This document shows positions 34,158 through 44,016 of a DNA stretch of 64,000 nucleotides, piece by piece. The notes under the pieces were generated by a model that made no database searches, was not told where the DNA came from, and saw only the letters and a list, made by a program, of their open reading frames with translations. Location of the stretch: positions 58,333 to 122,332 of the forward strand of contig NZ_VLKT01000020.1 in the NCBI RefSeq assembly GCF_007830515.1, in the 5' to 3' direction. Source of the stretch: Mesorhizobium tianshanense. GTDB lineage: Bacteria > Pseudomonadota > Alphaproteobacteria > Rhizobiales > Rhizobiaceae. Position 1 is the first letter of the stretch, and every line of letters begins with the position of its first letter. Made by a program: the position numbers and the translations under genes.

Positions 34158-35333
34158 TTATGCAAAACGCACGCATGCAGGAGGGCTCCGGTTACCAGTC
34201 ATCCAATCATAAACGTCTGCCAACTGGGCACCGATATCCTGCCAATTGTGACGGTCGCGCACAAAACGGATTGCATTGGCACTCATAGCCCGCAGTTCAT
34301 CGCTTGAAAGCGATTGAACTCTCGACAAGCCTTCGAATAATCCCGTCTCGCTAGATTCGATTTCGATTGCCGCCCCTGCCTGAGCGGCCTCAGGCAAGCC
34401 ACAGCCTGTTGTCAAGAGTGCAGGGACGCCATACGAGAAAGCCTCAAGGCATGCCATTGGAAATGCCTCGCTATGAGAAGGCAATACATAAAATTCAGCT
34501 TTTCGCAGCCATGCTGATTTAAGTTCCCCGGAAACGAATCCAATGAAATGCACATTTCGGCAACGCGATTGCGCAGCTACGGATTCAAGCTCCTGCCGGT
34601 AAGACGCTTCCCCTCCCCCCGCTATGATCAGCTGCCAATCATCAGATGGCTGAACACGTCCCCATGCACGCAATAGCCGATCGATCCCTTTGATAGGGAA
34701 GAGCCGTCCCAGGTACAGGCAGGTGCGGCGCCCAGCCAACTCTCTCGGAATCAGACGTTCCGATGAGCTCAGCGATTCTTGTTCAGGCAAATTGATCCCG
34801 TTTCCAACTACACATATCGGCTTGCGGATCCCATAGTTTCGCATTGTTCGATACTCGGTTTCGGTCAGGGCTTGATAACATTCCACCCGATCTAAGACCC
34901 GCCGCATAAACGTCATGCGCGCGAGCGCCTTTTTCCAGGCCGAAATCTGGACGGCTATCGGATTTAGCGCTCCGTGAGTGGTGATGATAAACGGCTTTTT
35001 ATTTGCCACACACCAATTTGCTACCGCCTTGTTATTATACAACCATAGACCTTGCAAACTAACAACATCCCACCGGGAGGGTTGTTGTTCTAGCCATCGG
35101 CTAAACCCGGGAGTGAAGTGCAAGGAATTTGGGCCATAGCGCCGAAACGCATTTACGTTGCTCGCCTCCTGAGGATGAGGATCGCCGGATGATCTGGTTC
35201 CAACAATAGTGACGGGATAGCCCAGACGTTCCAACGCATCGGCCGTCTGCTTCAGGCTTAAATAGGGACCGCTGCTTTCGTCGGACAAAGAGCCGGTAAC
35301 AAATAAGATCGACCGACTAGATTCTAAGCTCAT
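34158..35333 (-). CDS. Glycosyltransferase family 4 (1)
   Basis: A retaining GT-B glycosyltransferase of 391 residues. The N-terminal acceptor domain starts MSLESSRSILFVTGSLSDES. The C-terminal nucleotide-sugar domain has CLYLGRLFPIKGIDRLLRAW and the E-x7-E motif region HSEAFPMACLEAFSYGVPAL. The start at 35333 overlaps the stop of the upstream polymerase gene (ATGA), supporting this start over one 26 codons upstream. The sequence GGCGGTAGC lies inside the gene on the transcribed strand (35028-35020). Substrate unknown. Confidence 0.9.
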   Translation of the reverse strand: MSLESSRSILFVTGSLSDESSGPYLSLKQTADALERLGYPVTIVGTRSSGDPHPQEASNVNAFRRYGPNSLHFTPGFSRWLEQQPSRWDVVSLQGLWLYNNKAVANWCVANKKPFIITTHGALNPIAVQISAWKKALARMTFMRRVLDRVECYQALTETEYRTMRNYGIRKPICVVGNGINLPEQESLSSSERLIPRELAGRRTCLYLGRLFPIKGIDRLLRAWGRVQPSDDWQLIIAGGGEASYRQELESVAAQSRCRNVHFIGFVSGELKSAWLRKAEFYVLPSHSEAFPMACLEAFSYGVPALLTTGCGLPEAAQAGAAIEIESSETGLFEGLSRVQSLSSDELRAMSANAIRFVRDRHNWQDIGAQLADVYDWMTGNRSPPACVRFA

Positions 35334-36811
35334 GAGCGCTTCACCGAAGTCGGGTGTGTCATCTTCAAATTCGCACCTGCCTTGTTCTGGCGCCTGAAAT
35401 TCCGATGCCATTTGTCGAAAAAGAGGGCAACTATGAGAAGTTGAACAACTCTAAACTCCCCCTGAACCCCATATCCAAGCTGGACAATCATAATCGGGAT
35501 CCAAAGCCAATAGACCGCCCGGTAAATCACCCCCGTGCTAGCCTTCACCAAATGTTTGTCAAAAACAATAAAAATTGTTGACAGCGCGGCAAAGAACGGC
35601 CCCACCACCGCGAGGCCGCCATTCCAATATACGTTGGCCAGTATTAAAAAACCTCCGCCATGATGGTAGTACTCCATCAGCCGGTAGTTATCGTTAAGAG
35701 GGCGGTCCCACAGAACTCCATCCAGGAATTCTGGAAGCGCCTGCGGGATGAGATTTATAAACGTAAGCCCAGAGAGTGAAATGCCATCTTTGATCAATTG
35801 CACTGCGTAAAGGAGATGATACAAGGATTGGCCAATCATAGTGATGTCGCCGAGACGAATTTGCTGCTGACCTCGGTAAACTAGTTCGGCATCATCTCCT
35901 AACCCTACCCCAATCCAGAAAGCTCGGCCCAGAACCTCTTGCCAGGAGTTGATTGCAAGGTAAAATCGCATGTACGGCCAACTTTGAAAGGCGAACCAAG
36001 CCAACGCAACAAAAAGTAGGCCCCAAAAAAACAACCCTCGACGCTTTGTCCATAGAAGTAGATCAAATAATCCGATTCCCAACCAAAGAAATGTGAACAT
36101 TCCACGGCTTCCGGTTAGCAGCAACATAATGATTGAAACAAAAAGAAAGTTTATCTTTGCTACAAATAGGTAGTTTGAATCGGTATGGACATGTAGGAGC
36201 CGGCGAACATAGGCGAACGCGAGGGCCCCAACTGCTGCAAACGTGGGGGCCTTCAACAGCGCACCAGCTACCCATTGACCCTGTATCTGAGTTGGATAGG
36301 ATGCATCTAAGACGCTGGTATTCGTGGAGAAGAATAAAATAGCGCTGGAAAAGGAGAGAAGAATCGCGAGCCGGAACAATGCGAGCGGCAATCTGTCAAA
36401 TCCACCAACCAATCGCATTCCCAAGGACTGCATAGAGGCGCCCCACATGCTCTCACTATGATTTAGAAATAGAATTGTCGGAAAAAATATAGCCAAGCAG
36501 GAGACCTCTAAAACGATAATGGCCCACTGAAGGTTTGATTCGGTGAGAGTTGAAAACACAAACACGCTTTCCGGCACGACATATTGCCTGTTTAGATACA
36601 CCCAAGCCGTGAAGCCAGCCATGCTGATGTGAAAGCCGAATAAAATGGCAAGGTAGACATACATCCTGTCAAACATCATTAGGGTAAGAGCGAGGCCAGA
36701 GCATACAAATAGCATTGCCATTCCGAAAAACACTTTGTCATCCAGGTATACGGTTGCCGTCATTGCAACGGATGACAAAAGGAATAACGCGGCAAGTGCC
36801 TGATATCTCAT
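35330..36811 (-). CDS. Wzy-type polysaccharide repeat-unit polymerase
   Basis: A polytopic membrane protein of 493 residues with about 11 to 13 hydrophobic segments and little sequence signature, typical of Wzy proteins. It contains LLLTGSRGMFTFLWLGIGLF and a periplasmic loop between segments (DRPLNDNYRLMEYYHHGGGF) of the kind seen in O-antigen polymerases. Both ends overlap neighbouring genes by ATGA. With the Wzx-like flippase in the same operon, a Wzx/Wzy-dependent route is indicated. Assignment rests on topology and context. Confidence 0.75.
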   Translation of the reverse strand: MRYQALAALFLLSSVAMTATVYLDDKVFFGMAMLFVCSGLALTLMMFDRMYVYLAILFGFHISMAGFTAWVYLNRQYVVPESVFVFSTLTESNLQWAIIVLEVSCLAIFFPTILFLNHSESMWGASMQSLGMRLVGGFDRLPLALFRLAILLSFSSAILFFSTNTSVLDASYPTQIQGQWVAGALLKAPTFAAVGALAFAYVRRLLHVHTDSNYLFVAKINFLFVSIIMLLLTGSRGMFTFLWLGIGLFDLLLWTKRRGLFFWGLLFVALAWFAFQSWPYMRFYLAINSWQEVLGRAFWIGVGLGDDAELVYRGQQQIRLGDITMIGQSLYHLLYAVQLIKDGISLSGLTFINLIPQALPEFLDGVLWDRPLNDNYRLMEYYHHGGGFLILANVYWNGGLAVVGPFFAALSTIFIVFDKHLVKASTGVIYRAVYWLWIPIMIVQLGYGVQGEFRVVQLLIVALFFDKWHRNFRRQNKAGANLKMTHPTSVKRS

Positions 36812-37953
36812 GACACTTCTTCTCTACATATTAAGTTTTTAATTTTGCTCTTACCCCTAGCCAGCGGCCACTGGCTTGCCGTGGAGGCGGCGGCTTCCCC
36901 TAAACGAGCTATCTCATTTGGAGCGGAAAGTAACGAGGATATGTGGATTGCCAAAGCCTCGTGGTCTCCGGACTTATGAATCTCCCCGTTGACCCCTGGT
37001 ATAATTCGATCGATTGCAGCGCAGGTTCGATCCGATGCAAGAATCGCCAAGCCTGCCGCCATGGCCTCCAGAACAGCAACTCCATAAGGCTCGTGCACAG
37101 GAGATGGGTGAATAAACACGTCTGCTTGAGCCAATTGGCCAATCAACTCCTCAGGCTCGAGCCAACCAAGTAGCTTGACGCAGTCTTGTAGGCCGAGACT
37201 CTCCGCCAACGAGCGCACTGCCCCCTCGTCTGGTCCAGATCCCGCTATCCTATATTCGAATGGTTGTCCGCAATATCCACGAGCGACGGCAAACGAACGA
37301 AGCGCAACATCATGGCCTTTCCGGGAGTTTTGAACGAGTCCGGAAGAGAGGAACACTATCGGCCTTCCCTCTCTCCGCCTTGAAGCCCGCTCTTCTACGC
37401 TCGCCAAATAGCTCCGCTCATCAATCCAGCATGGAAAGTTGACTAACTTTGCCTTTGGAGCGCCCATCAGTTCCAGCGCATGAAGTGCGGGTTTGCCGGT
37501 ACCCATAATGAAGCGAGCGCGTGTGAAAACCCAGCGGAGAAAGATGCTTCGGGCCCACTGACGAAAGCCCCTTCGCACCCGACTTTGATCAGGTGTATCG
37601 GTCCATATTATGACATTACCCCGCTGGACGCAGAGCGAAAGTAATGTCAACCACGCTGTTGGATGATTCCAGCCGCCCACAATAAACCACTTCACCCGGC
37701 CGCGACTACGCTGCCCGAAAGACAGCCGAATCGTTTTCCAATCTACTCCCAGAATGTGACGGAACGTGCGACAATTGTATCCCTCGGTAAAACTTGACTG
37801 CCAAGGATGCGAAGATATGGCCGAGCGCCTGTAGTGGACCCAGAGGTCCAATTGCGCTGCTGCAGATTGGTCGTCTGCAGCCAGCGATTTGAAAAGTTGT
37901 GCGTTGTAAGGTGAAGGCGCGTCACAGATCCAATGGAGAATCACGGGTTCCAT
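36808..37953 (-). CDS. Glycosyltransferase family 4 (2)
   Basis: A GT-B glycosyltransferase of 381 residues. It starts MEPVILHWICDAPSPYNAQL and has the C-terminal donor domain with VFLSSGLVQNSRKGHDVALR and the E-x7-E motif in HEPYGVAVLEAMAAGLAILA. The 3' end overlaps the polymerase start (ATGA) and the 5' end overlaps the CgeB-like gene by 13 bp. It is one of several glycosyltransferases that would build the repeat unit. Donor unknown. Confidence 0.88.
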   Translation of the reverse strand: MEPVILHWICDAPSPYNAQLFKSLAADDQSAAAQLDLWVHYRRSAISSHPWQSSFTEGYNCRTFRHILGVDWKTIRLSFGQRSRGRVKWFIVGGWNHPTAWLTLLSLCVQRGNVIIWTDTPDQSRVRRGFRQWARSIFLRWVFTRARFIMGTGKPALHALELMGAPKAKLVNFPCWIDERSYLASVEERASRRREGRPIVFLSSGLVQNSRKGHDVALRSFAVARGYCGQPFEYRIAGSGPDEGAVRSLAESLGLQDCVKLLGWLEPEELIGQLAQADVFIHPSPVHEPYGVAVLEAMAAGLAILASDRTCAAIDRIIPGVNGEIHKSGDHEALAIHISSLLSAPNEIARLGEAAASTASQWPLARGKSKIKNLICREEVS

Positions 37954-39023
37954 ATCTGTCCTTTTCGGGCGTCTACATGCTTGACCAAGCTTAGGAGTTG
38001 ACGGGCACGGTCGTGGACCGAATGTTCATCCGCATGAACGCGGCGCAAGCCTGCTGCCGCTATCCTGGCAATTTCGTCAGGATGGCTCTTTAACCAGGTT
38101 GCTTTCTCGACGAGCTCCGCACTGCTGGAAAAGTATACCGCCTCTTCATCTTCGCGAAATATTTTCGTCAATTCCTTTGTTCGTTCGCTAAGTAGTAGTG
38201 ATCCACACGAAGTTATCTCAAAACATCTCCTCGTATATACATCGCGATTAAGGCGCGACAGGAAGCACAGACACATCTTCGCTCCACACAATGCCTTAAT
38301 GTAATCATCCCCAATCGCTGGTCGGACCAAGCGAAAATACTCTTTGTAAAAACTAGGTAATCTACTATTCCACTCATCTCCTCCAAACAGCTTTACACTC
38401 AGTCCAGCGTCAACCAAAGCGGCAAGATGCCTATCCCTCCCATCATTCTCGTAGTGCCCCGCGAAAACTACGTCACATCCGTACGCCTGCTCATCATCAT
38501 CGCCCAGCACTAATGGTCTGTCCTTTCCGGGTATAAAGTACGGCAACATCACGCCTACGCATTTTGCGCCAGCTTCACGGGCCTCCTCCACATTAACGGG
38601 ACGAAATACCAGGGTCAGATCGGCAAACGGCAAACTTTTCAAATACCATCGCCAAAGAAAATGGTGGTGCCATGGCACATCGCCATGCGCGCGCGGACCA
38701 AACGGGTCGTCGTTGTTGTAAGAAACAACAATAGAATGACACTTCTCCCTTATAAAATGGTAAGTTGAAGGAAAGACATGGATCCCCCGCCATATCAACA
38801 CCACATCCGGATGCTCGGAAAGCACCTTCTGGCGCAACAGACTATTCAAACGAACAGCCGCAGGGCCGAGAACCGGTATGAACTGCTGAACCTTTCCAGA
38901 CACCCCCGAAAACACAGGAGACCAATCGAATTCCTCAGCAGGAAGGCCAAGATCGCGCCACGCGTCCAGGAAGGCTCTCTCGTATATTGGATAATTAAAT
39001 GCCCCCGCTATCAAAAGCTTCAT
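37941..39023 (-). CDS. CgeB-like glycosyltransferase
   Basis: A protein of 360 residues of the CgeB/Glyco_trans_1_2 type. It starts MKLLIAGAFNYPIYERAFLD and has VSYNNDDPFGPRAH, FAGHYENDGRDRHLAALVDA and the C-terminal block RRCFEITSCGSLLLSERTKE, which is the donor-site region of these enzymes. It overlaps the downstream GT4 gene by 13 bp. A 122-bp gap separates it from the flippase gene upstream. Substrate unknown. Confidence 0.82.
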   Translation of the reverse strand: MKLLIAGAFNYPIYERAFLDAWRDLGLPAEEFDWSPVFSGVSGKVQQFIPVLGPAAVRLNSLLRQKVLSEHPDVVLIWRGIHVFPSTYHFIREKCHSIVVSYNNDDPFGPRAHGDVPWHHHFLWRWYLKSLPFADLTLVFRPVNVEEAREAGAKCVGVMLPYFIPGKDRPLVLGDDDEQAYGCDVVFAGHYENDGRDRHLAALVDAGLSVKLFGGDEWNSRLPSFYKEYFRLVRPAIGDDYIKALCGAKMCLCFLSRLNRDVYTRRCFEITSCGSLLLSERTKELTKIFREDEEAVYFSSSAELVEKATWLKSHPDEIARIAAAGLRRVHADEHSVHDRARQLLSLVKHVDARKGQIWNP

Positions 39024-39145
39024 CTGTTGGATCCGTGCGCTGATTTGAACTGTGAACGTTGGACGGCAATGATTGGGCTATCACCGACAACGCGACTTTC
39101 CTGACGAATAGGCAAGCATGACGAATACGGCTAACCATCTACAAA

Positions 39146-40435
39146 TCAGCTCGGTGCCCCAGAACGCGCCAATACGACGATCCAAATCAAATAGGCGACC
39201 GAAAACGCGACTAGCGCAGAGACTACGCCACTAACGCCCGCCAAATAGGCACCTACAACGTTTAATACACTCCCTAGGATGGCTGTAACTATCTTCAATT
39301 TCAGTAATTCTTTTGGCTTCATCTCACTGTACGACTTCAAAGATATGATCTGGCCAACCGAAAACAGTCCACTCGCCAAGGTTACCCATGGCAGAAGCAT
39401 CGAGCTCGACCGGTATTCGCGCGCCACAAGAAGACCAAATATCCATTCATGGCAAAGCAATAACAGAAAGAAGCAGCCAATCGAGACAGTGAACATTCCG
39501 ACAGAAAGCCAAAACACTATCCTATTCACGATCGCATTACGAACCGGGCTTGTGGCATCGCCCGAGCGAACATAAAGGATAGGGCCAATGAAATTGATGG
39601 TCACCCCGGTGATCATCAAGATCGGCGTGTACCCTAGCTGGAATAGTACCGCGTACAACCCAACGTCAGCAGTCGAACCGAAGAACCCAAGGGACCAACG
39701 ATCAGAGACCTGCTGAATCCAAATAAAACTTCCCCAAGCTGAAAACGGCCACGAGTATGCAAGTATTCTTGATATCCACTTCTCTTTCTCGTTTCGCTCT
39801 GACACCTCTGCGTTAAAGCCGCCGGCTTTCAAAAAGGCAAATTGCGAAACCATAACCAAGAGCACAGAAATACTATATCCAACCACAACAGGAGTGCTGC
39901 CCACGCCAAAATAGCGCATAACCGTCAATGACAGAACAATCCGCAACCATGCATCCAGCGCGACGTGGAGAGCCACCACTGACCGCTGACGCGCCGCGTT
40001 CTGTATCGAACTGAGAGTGGCATTGTACCCACTCAGGAGCGCAAAAACTGCTGCGGATGCTGTCAGGCCAATCCACTCAGGATAACCTAGGATATCCACC
40101 CCTAAGATCAATGCTATACCGAAACATACCACTGCCGCGCTTCCGAAAACCAGTAGACGCAACACATCCGAAATATAGTTGCCCAGGTCTTTCTGCTCCG
40201 CTGCTATCGGATAGAACCGCCCTATGCCTGCTGCTAGGCCTCCTATGATAACCTGATTGGTTAGCCCCACAGCCGTGAGCCCCAATGCTAATTGCCCGTA
40301 TTGGGTCGGCGAGAGATATTCCGTAAGAAACCGAACCATTGCAAGGGCACCCGCCATAGTAGCGAGTTGACCAATAATGATCCAACCACCTTCTTTGCCC
40401 AAGCGAAAAAGGCGCTGTAGATCTATACCTGTCAT
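39146..40435 (-). CDS. Wzx-type polysaccharide flippase (MATE/MOP superfamily)
   Basis: A polytopic membrane protein of 429 residues with about 12 to 14 hydrophobic segments. The opening LGKEGGWIIIGQLATMAGAL is typical of Wzx/RfbX proteins, and GSFIWIQQVSDRWSLGFFGS matches the family's mid-region. It moves lipid-linked repeat units across the inner membrane. I chose ATG 40435 (MTGIDLQRLFRLGKEGG); the longer reading to 40534 adds 33 hydrophilic residues without support, although neither has a strong ribosome-binding site. Confidence 0.85.
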   Translation of the reverse strand: MTGIDLQRLFRLGKEGGWIIIGQLATMAGALAMVRFLTEYLSPTQYGQLALGLTAVGLTNQVIIGGLAAGIGRFYPIAAEQKDLGNYISDVLRLLVFGSAAVVCFGIALILGVDILGYPEWIGLTASAAVFALLSGYNATLSSIQNAARQRSVVALHVALDAWLRIVLSLTVMRYFGVGSTPVVVGYSISVLLVMVSQFAFLKAGGFNAEVSERNEKEKWISRILAYSWPFSAWGSFIWIQQVSDRWSLGFFGSTADVGLYAVLFQLGYTPILMITGVTINFIGPILYVRSGDATSPVRNAIVNRIVFWLSVGMFTVSIGCFFLLLLCHEWIFGLLVAREYRSSSMLLPWVTLASGLFSVGQIISLKSYSEMKPKELLKLKIVTAILGSVLNVVGAYLAGVSGVVSALVAFSVAYLIWIVVLARSGAPS

Positions 40436-40552
40436 GTTGGGTGGGACCGCACGACTGCTAAGACCCTTCGGTGAAGAAAGATAAAGTTCGCAAGTTGTCT
40501 CTTCACTCGAACGTTTCTGAAGCCCTGGCGGCATCGAATCTGCAAGACGGGG

Positions 40553-41365
40553 TCAAGTTGTTATGGCATCCGAGACCGAAGCAACTTTTTCGCCAGCCAG
40601 ATGGAACTGCGTCCGCCCCTTCATGGCCTTATAGAACATTTCTGTACATCCGCTCTTTATACGGTCGTGCAACTCTGCAACGATCACATCACATCGCTGA
40701 ATCCAACCAGGCACGTCCTCGAGTAGTGAGTACTCGCCCCCCTCAATGTCGAGCTTAAGTATGTCAATACCCTGAACGGCGCACATTTCGACGATGTGGT
40801 CAACAGTGATCAAATCCACAGTCCCGCGAATCCTGGTATCACAGTCAGTAGGCTCTTCAACGACGGTATATCCCCAAGCGCCCGTACCTCTATCCCTTAG
40901 CTTGGCCCTCCCTGCGTTGCCCGCTAACGCCAAATTCCATACCTCAACGTTCTGGTACGGCCTACAATTCAGTTGCGCGATCCCAAAATTTTCGACATCC
41001 GGTTCAAGTACGATTATTCTCGATTCGGGAAACCGTCTTGCAAAGAAGATTGCGGACGACCCTATATACCCTCCAGCATCCACAATAAACTTGTGAGTGT
41101 CACGAGCGATATTTGCGATCTCGCTAAACTCGTCACCTAGACTAGAACAACACACATCTAAATCTGGCGTTCCCGGCCGAACATAGAGGTAAACCCCCTC
41201 AACTTTTAGCTGACATTTCCATGACTTTCTTAACAATACGCCGGCCGCATATTTTACTGACATCGCAAAATCGCTTTGAAAAAAAATCGATACCTTTCTT
41301 ATTCTTCTGATAACGCGTGTAGACGTCAGTTGGCGTATAAATAAATTGTTAGCTGTCACAAACAT
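40553..41365 (-). CDS. FkbM-family methyltransferase (2)
   Basis: A SAM-dependent methyltransferase of 270 residues. Motif I is FIVDAGGYIGSSAIFFARRF, followed by IIVLEPDVENFGIAQLNC and ILKLDIEGGEYSLLEDVPGW, the FkbM acidic block. It is one of two FkbM proteins in this operon (the other at 31544-32410) with low mutual similarity, so they probably methylate different positions. It has a 117-bp gap to the flippase start and a 29-bp gap from the acetyltransferase. AT-rich codon use. Confidence 0.88.
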   Translation of the reverse strand: MFVTANNLFIRQLTSTRVIRRIRKVSIFFQSDFAMSVKYAAGVLLRKSWKCQLKVEGVYLYVRPGTPDLDVCCSSLGDEFSEIANIARDTHKFIVDAGGYIGSSAIFFARRFPESRIIVLEPDVENFGIAQLNCRPYQNVEVWNLALAGNAGRAKLRDRGTGAWGYTVVEEPTDCDTRIRGTVDLITVDHIVEMCAVQGIDILKLDIEGGEYSLLEDVPGWIQRCDVIVAELHDRIKSGCTEMFYKAMKGRTQFHLAGEKVASVSDAITT

Positions 41366-41394
41366 CTCCGTTGGTGGACTTACTGGTCGGCTTG

Positions 41395-42000
41395 CTATAT
41401 ATTGGCCGGAAGTCTTTCGCCGATTTTTCGAGCCGGAATACCGGCAACGATGCTATTTCTTGGCACAATTCCGCCAGTAATGACGCTGCCGGCCCCAACT
41501 ACGACTCCGCTTTCAACTGTACTCCCATCCAATACGCGCACTCCTGCCCCGATCCAAACGTCATCGCCAATCCGAATACCACGGCAAATCAACTTCTGCG
41601 TCCGTATTGGCACGCCCGCAACGATTTGATGGTTGGCAGGTACTATTACAGTTCCTGTCGCTATCAAGACACCGCTTCCGATTTCCAAACCGCCGTGGCC
41701 ATACAATACGCAGAGCGGGTTCACACTTACGTTGTCACCGATAGTAATCTGCCCTCCATATGCAAGCAATCTGGCACCTTCGTGGATTATACAGTAACTT
41801 CCGATGGTTATATCACCACTGTCCCGCCGAATTCTCGCCCCAAGCTTTATGACTGTCCCCTTACCGATGCGGATTCCAAAGCACTTGGCGTATATCTTAG
41901 AGAATAAAAGTTCGAACGCGTATCTCACCGCCTTTTTGGCTGAGGGTACGATTCCGTGGCTCCTAATTTTTTCTAGAAGAAGAAATCCCTTCTGCATCAC
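41395..42000 (-). CDS. Hexapeptide-repeat acyltransferase
   Basis: A left-handed beta-helix acyltransferase of 201 residues. Repeats such as ITIGSYCIIHEGARLLAYGG and IRIGDDVWIGAGVRVLDGST are evident, ending GGIVPRNSIVAGIPARKIGE. It probably acetylates a sugar of the repeat unit. An N-terminal helix of about 40 residues precedes the helix domain. A long frame on the opposite strand here is the mirror of the repeats, not a gene. Confidence 0.87.
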   Translation of the reverse strand: MMQKGFLLLEKIRSHGIVPSAKKAVRYAFELLFSKIYAKCFGIRIGKGTVIKLGARIRRDSGDITIGSYCIIHEGARLLAYGGQITIGDNVSVNPLCVLYGHGGLEIGSGVLIATGTVIVPANHQIVAGVPIRTQKLICRGIRIGDDVWIGAGVRVLDGSTVESGVVVGAGSVITGGIVPRNSIVAGIPARKIGERLPANI

Positions 42001-42048
42001 TCGGGCCTCAAATTATAAGCTCCTAAGCCCAGACTAAAGTTGTTCTCA

Positions 42049-42810
42049 TTAGGATGTGCCGAGTTCCCACGAGAAAAACTGCCCTAGCTTGCGCAGAGGT
42101 TTTGCAATAAGCGCATAGTCGACCGCGCCGGAATTAAGCCACCGGCGTCTCGATTGCAGCGCTTCAATGTTATGGCCGACGTATGACGCCAGACTCCGCG
42201 TGCTGGCACCGCCAACCATCATATCCACTAACACATCATTAGTGATAGCGCACTTGAATCCATGGAGTTCAACAGCTCTGAGCATCCAGTCGTAGTCAGA
42301 TGCAACTTTGAGGCCTAGGTCGAAATTACCCACCCTCTCCGCCACGTTTCGACTGACGTAAAATGTCGGATGGGCGGGCATCCAACCGGTCCGAAAACCT
42401 TTGGCTGGTCGGGGCTCAGCGCGCCAGCGGCGCACGACTTTTCGGGTCACATGGTCCTCTACGAAATCCAAGTCGCCATGCACAATGTCGGCCTGTTCAA
42501 GTGCCATCGCAATTTGCCTGAGTGCAGAAGGGTCGTGAAAGCAATCGTCCGAGTTCAGAACGCCTACCGCATCCCCAGTGTAAAGACGCAGTCCTTTGTT
42601 GAGCGCATGATACATCCCATTGTCGGGCTCGCTGACCCAGGTGATATGATCCTGCGGGTACGAATGTACGATTTTCAATGTCTCGTCTGATGATCCGCCA
42701 TCGACAATTACCAGTTCCTTGTTCGCATGGTCCTGATCAAAAAAGCTGTTGATCGTATATTCGATTGTCGCGGCCGAGTTCCAGCAGACCGTCAAAACCG
42801 AGATCTTCAT
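42049..42810 (-). CDS. Glycosyltransferase family 2 (WcaE/PslC-like)
   Basis: A GT-A glycosyltransferase of 253 residues. It starts MKISVLTVCWNSAATIEYTI with ELVIVDGGSSDETLKIVHSY, WVSEPDNGMYHALNKGLRLY (the block typical of WcaE-like enzymes) and the DSD-type motif VLNSDDCFHD near residue 95. The ATG at 42810 is used; a TTG five codons earlier is possible. It follows gmd by 21 bp. Donor unknown, though a GDP-sugar is plausible next to gmd. Confidence 0.88.
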   Translation of the reverse strand: MKISVLTVCWNSAATIEYTINSFFDQDHANKELVIVDGGSSDETLKIVHSYPQDHITWVSEPDNGMYHALNKGLRLYTGDAVGVLNSDDCFHDPSALRQIAMALEQADIVHGDLDFVEDHVTRKVVRRWRAEPRPAKGFRTGWMPAHPTFYVSRNVAERVGNFDLGLKVASDYDWMLRAVELHGFKCAITNDVLVDMMVGGASTRSLASYVGHNIEALQSRRRWLNSGAVDYALIAKPLRKLGQFFSWELGTS

Positions 42811-42831
42811 GTCAGCTCGGCCCAACGTTCC

Positions 42832-43926
42832 TTACTGTGCCGCAACGCGAATGCGATCCTCGTCCAAGCGCCGATGCTCGGATTCCCGTCTTACCGTTTC
42901 GAGGTCGGACTGGACCATTTCCTGGACCATTGTAGCTAGCGACGTTGTCGCCTTCCATCCGAGAACGCGCTCCGCTTTCGAGGGGTCGCCGATCAGAAGC
43001 TCGACTTCGGTCGGCCTGAAATAGCGCGGATCCACCTCGACCAGAACAGTGCCGGATTTGGCATCGATGCCTTTTTCATCGATGCCCGAACCAACCCACT
43101 GGATGTCGATCCCGACCTCGCTGAATGCAAGCTCGACAAAATGGCGGACCGAGTTTTTGACCCCGGTAGCGAGGACATAGTCGTCGGGCACATCCTGCTG
43201 AAGTATCCGCCACATGCCTTCGACATAGTCGCGGGCGTGCCCCCAATCTCGCTCGGCAGACAGATTGCCGAGATAGAGTTTGTCCTGGAGGCCCAGGCTG
43301 ATTGCGGCAGCCGCGCGCGTGATCTTGCGCGTCACAAATGTCTCGCCCCGCATCGGGCTTTCATGGTTGAACAGAATTCCGTTGGAAGCGTGAATATCGT
43401 AAGCTTCCCGGTAGTTTACCGTAATCCAGTAGGCATAGATCTTTGCCGCTGCATAGGGCGACCGCGGATAGAAAGGCGTCGTTTCCCTTTGTGGGATCTC
43501 CTGCACTTTCCCGTAGAGCTCGGACGTCGATGCCTGATAGAAGCGCGTCTTTTTTGTCAGGCCAAGCAGCCGGATGGCTTCCAGAAGGCGCAGCGTGCCG
43601 ATTGCATCCGCATTCGCCGTGTATTCAGCGGTCTCGAAACTCACCTGGACGTGCGATTGCGCAGCGAGATTGTAGATCTCGTCGGGCTGCACCTCCTGGA
43701 CTATGCGGATGAGGTTCGTGGCGTCGGTCATATCACCGTAGTGGAGCGACAGCCTTACGTTCTTTTCATGCGGATCTTGATAGAGATTGTCGATGCGACC
43801 GGTATTGAACGACGATGAACGCCGCTTGATGCCGTGAACATCATAGCCCTTTGCCAGCAGAAGTTCCGCCAGGTAGGCGCCATCCTGGCCGGTGATGCCG
43901 GTTATGAGTGCGATCTTCCTGGTCAT
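42832..43926 (-). CDS. gmd: GDP-mannose 4,6-dehydratase
   Basis: Converts GDP-mannose to GDP-4-keto-6-deoxymannose, the precursor of GDP-fucose, GDP-rhamnose or GDP-perosamine. It has 364 residues, standard for the family. The NAD(P) motif TGITGQDGAYL lies at residues 9-19, the TSE catalytic triad region FYQASTSELYGKVQEIPQ follows, and Y-x3-K is in YAAAK at about 156-160. The signature NHESPMRGETFVTRKI is intact. No epimerase/reductase (fcl or rmd) or GDP-perosamine aminotransferase lies next to it, so the final sugar is not defined here. Confidence 0.95.
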   Translation of the reverse strand: MTRKIALITGITGQDGAYLAELLLAKGYDVHGIKRRSSSFNTGRIDNLYQDPHEKNVRLSLHYGDMTDATNLIRIVQEVQPDEIYNLAAQSHVQVSFETAEYTANADAIGTLRLLEAIRLLGLTKKTRFYQASTSELYGKVQEIPQRETTPFYPRSPYAAAKIYAYWITVNYREAYDIHASNGILFNHESPMRGETFVTRKITRAAAAISLGLQDKLYLGNLSAERDWGHARDYVEGMWRILQQDVPDDYVLATGVKNSVRHFVELAFSEVGIDIQWVGSGIDEKGIDAKSGTVLVEVDPRYFRPTEVELLIGDPSKAERVLGWKATTSLATMVQEMVQSDLETVRRESEHRRLDEDRIRVAAQ

Positions 43927-44016
43927 AGTACTTCTCCGGCGATTCCTGGAACGCGATTGTGAGTGTCTTCCAAGCGAATAATATCATCCTCCCGCAATCA
44001 GTAAGCCTCTTCGGCT

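Noticed and set aside
41371..41907. 178-codon plus-strand frame with Asn/Thr/Tyr-rich product
   Set aside because: It is the complement of the hexapeptide acyltransferase repeats at 41395-42000; the apparent composition comes from that repeat pattern.
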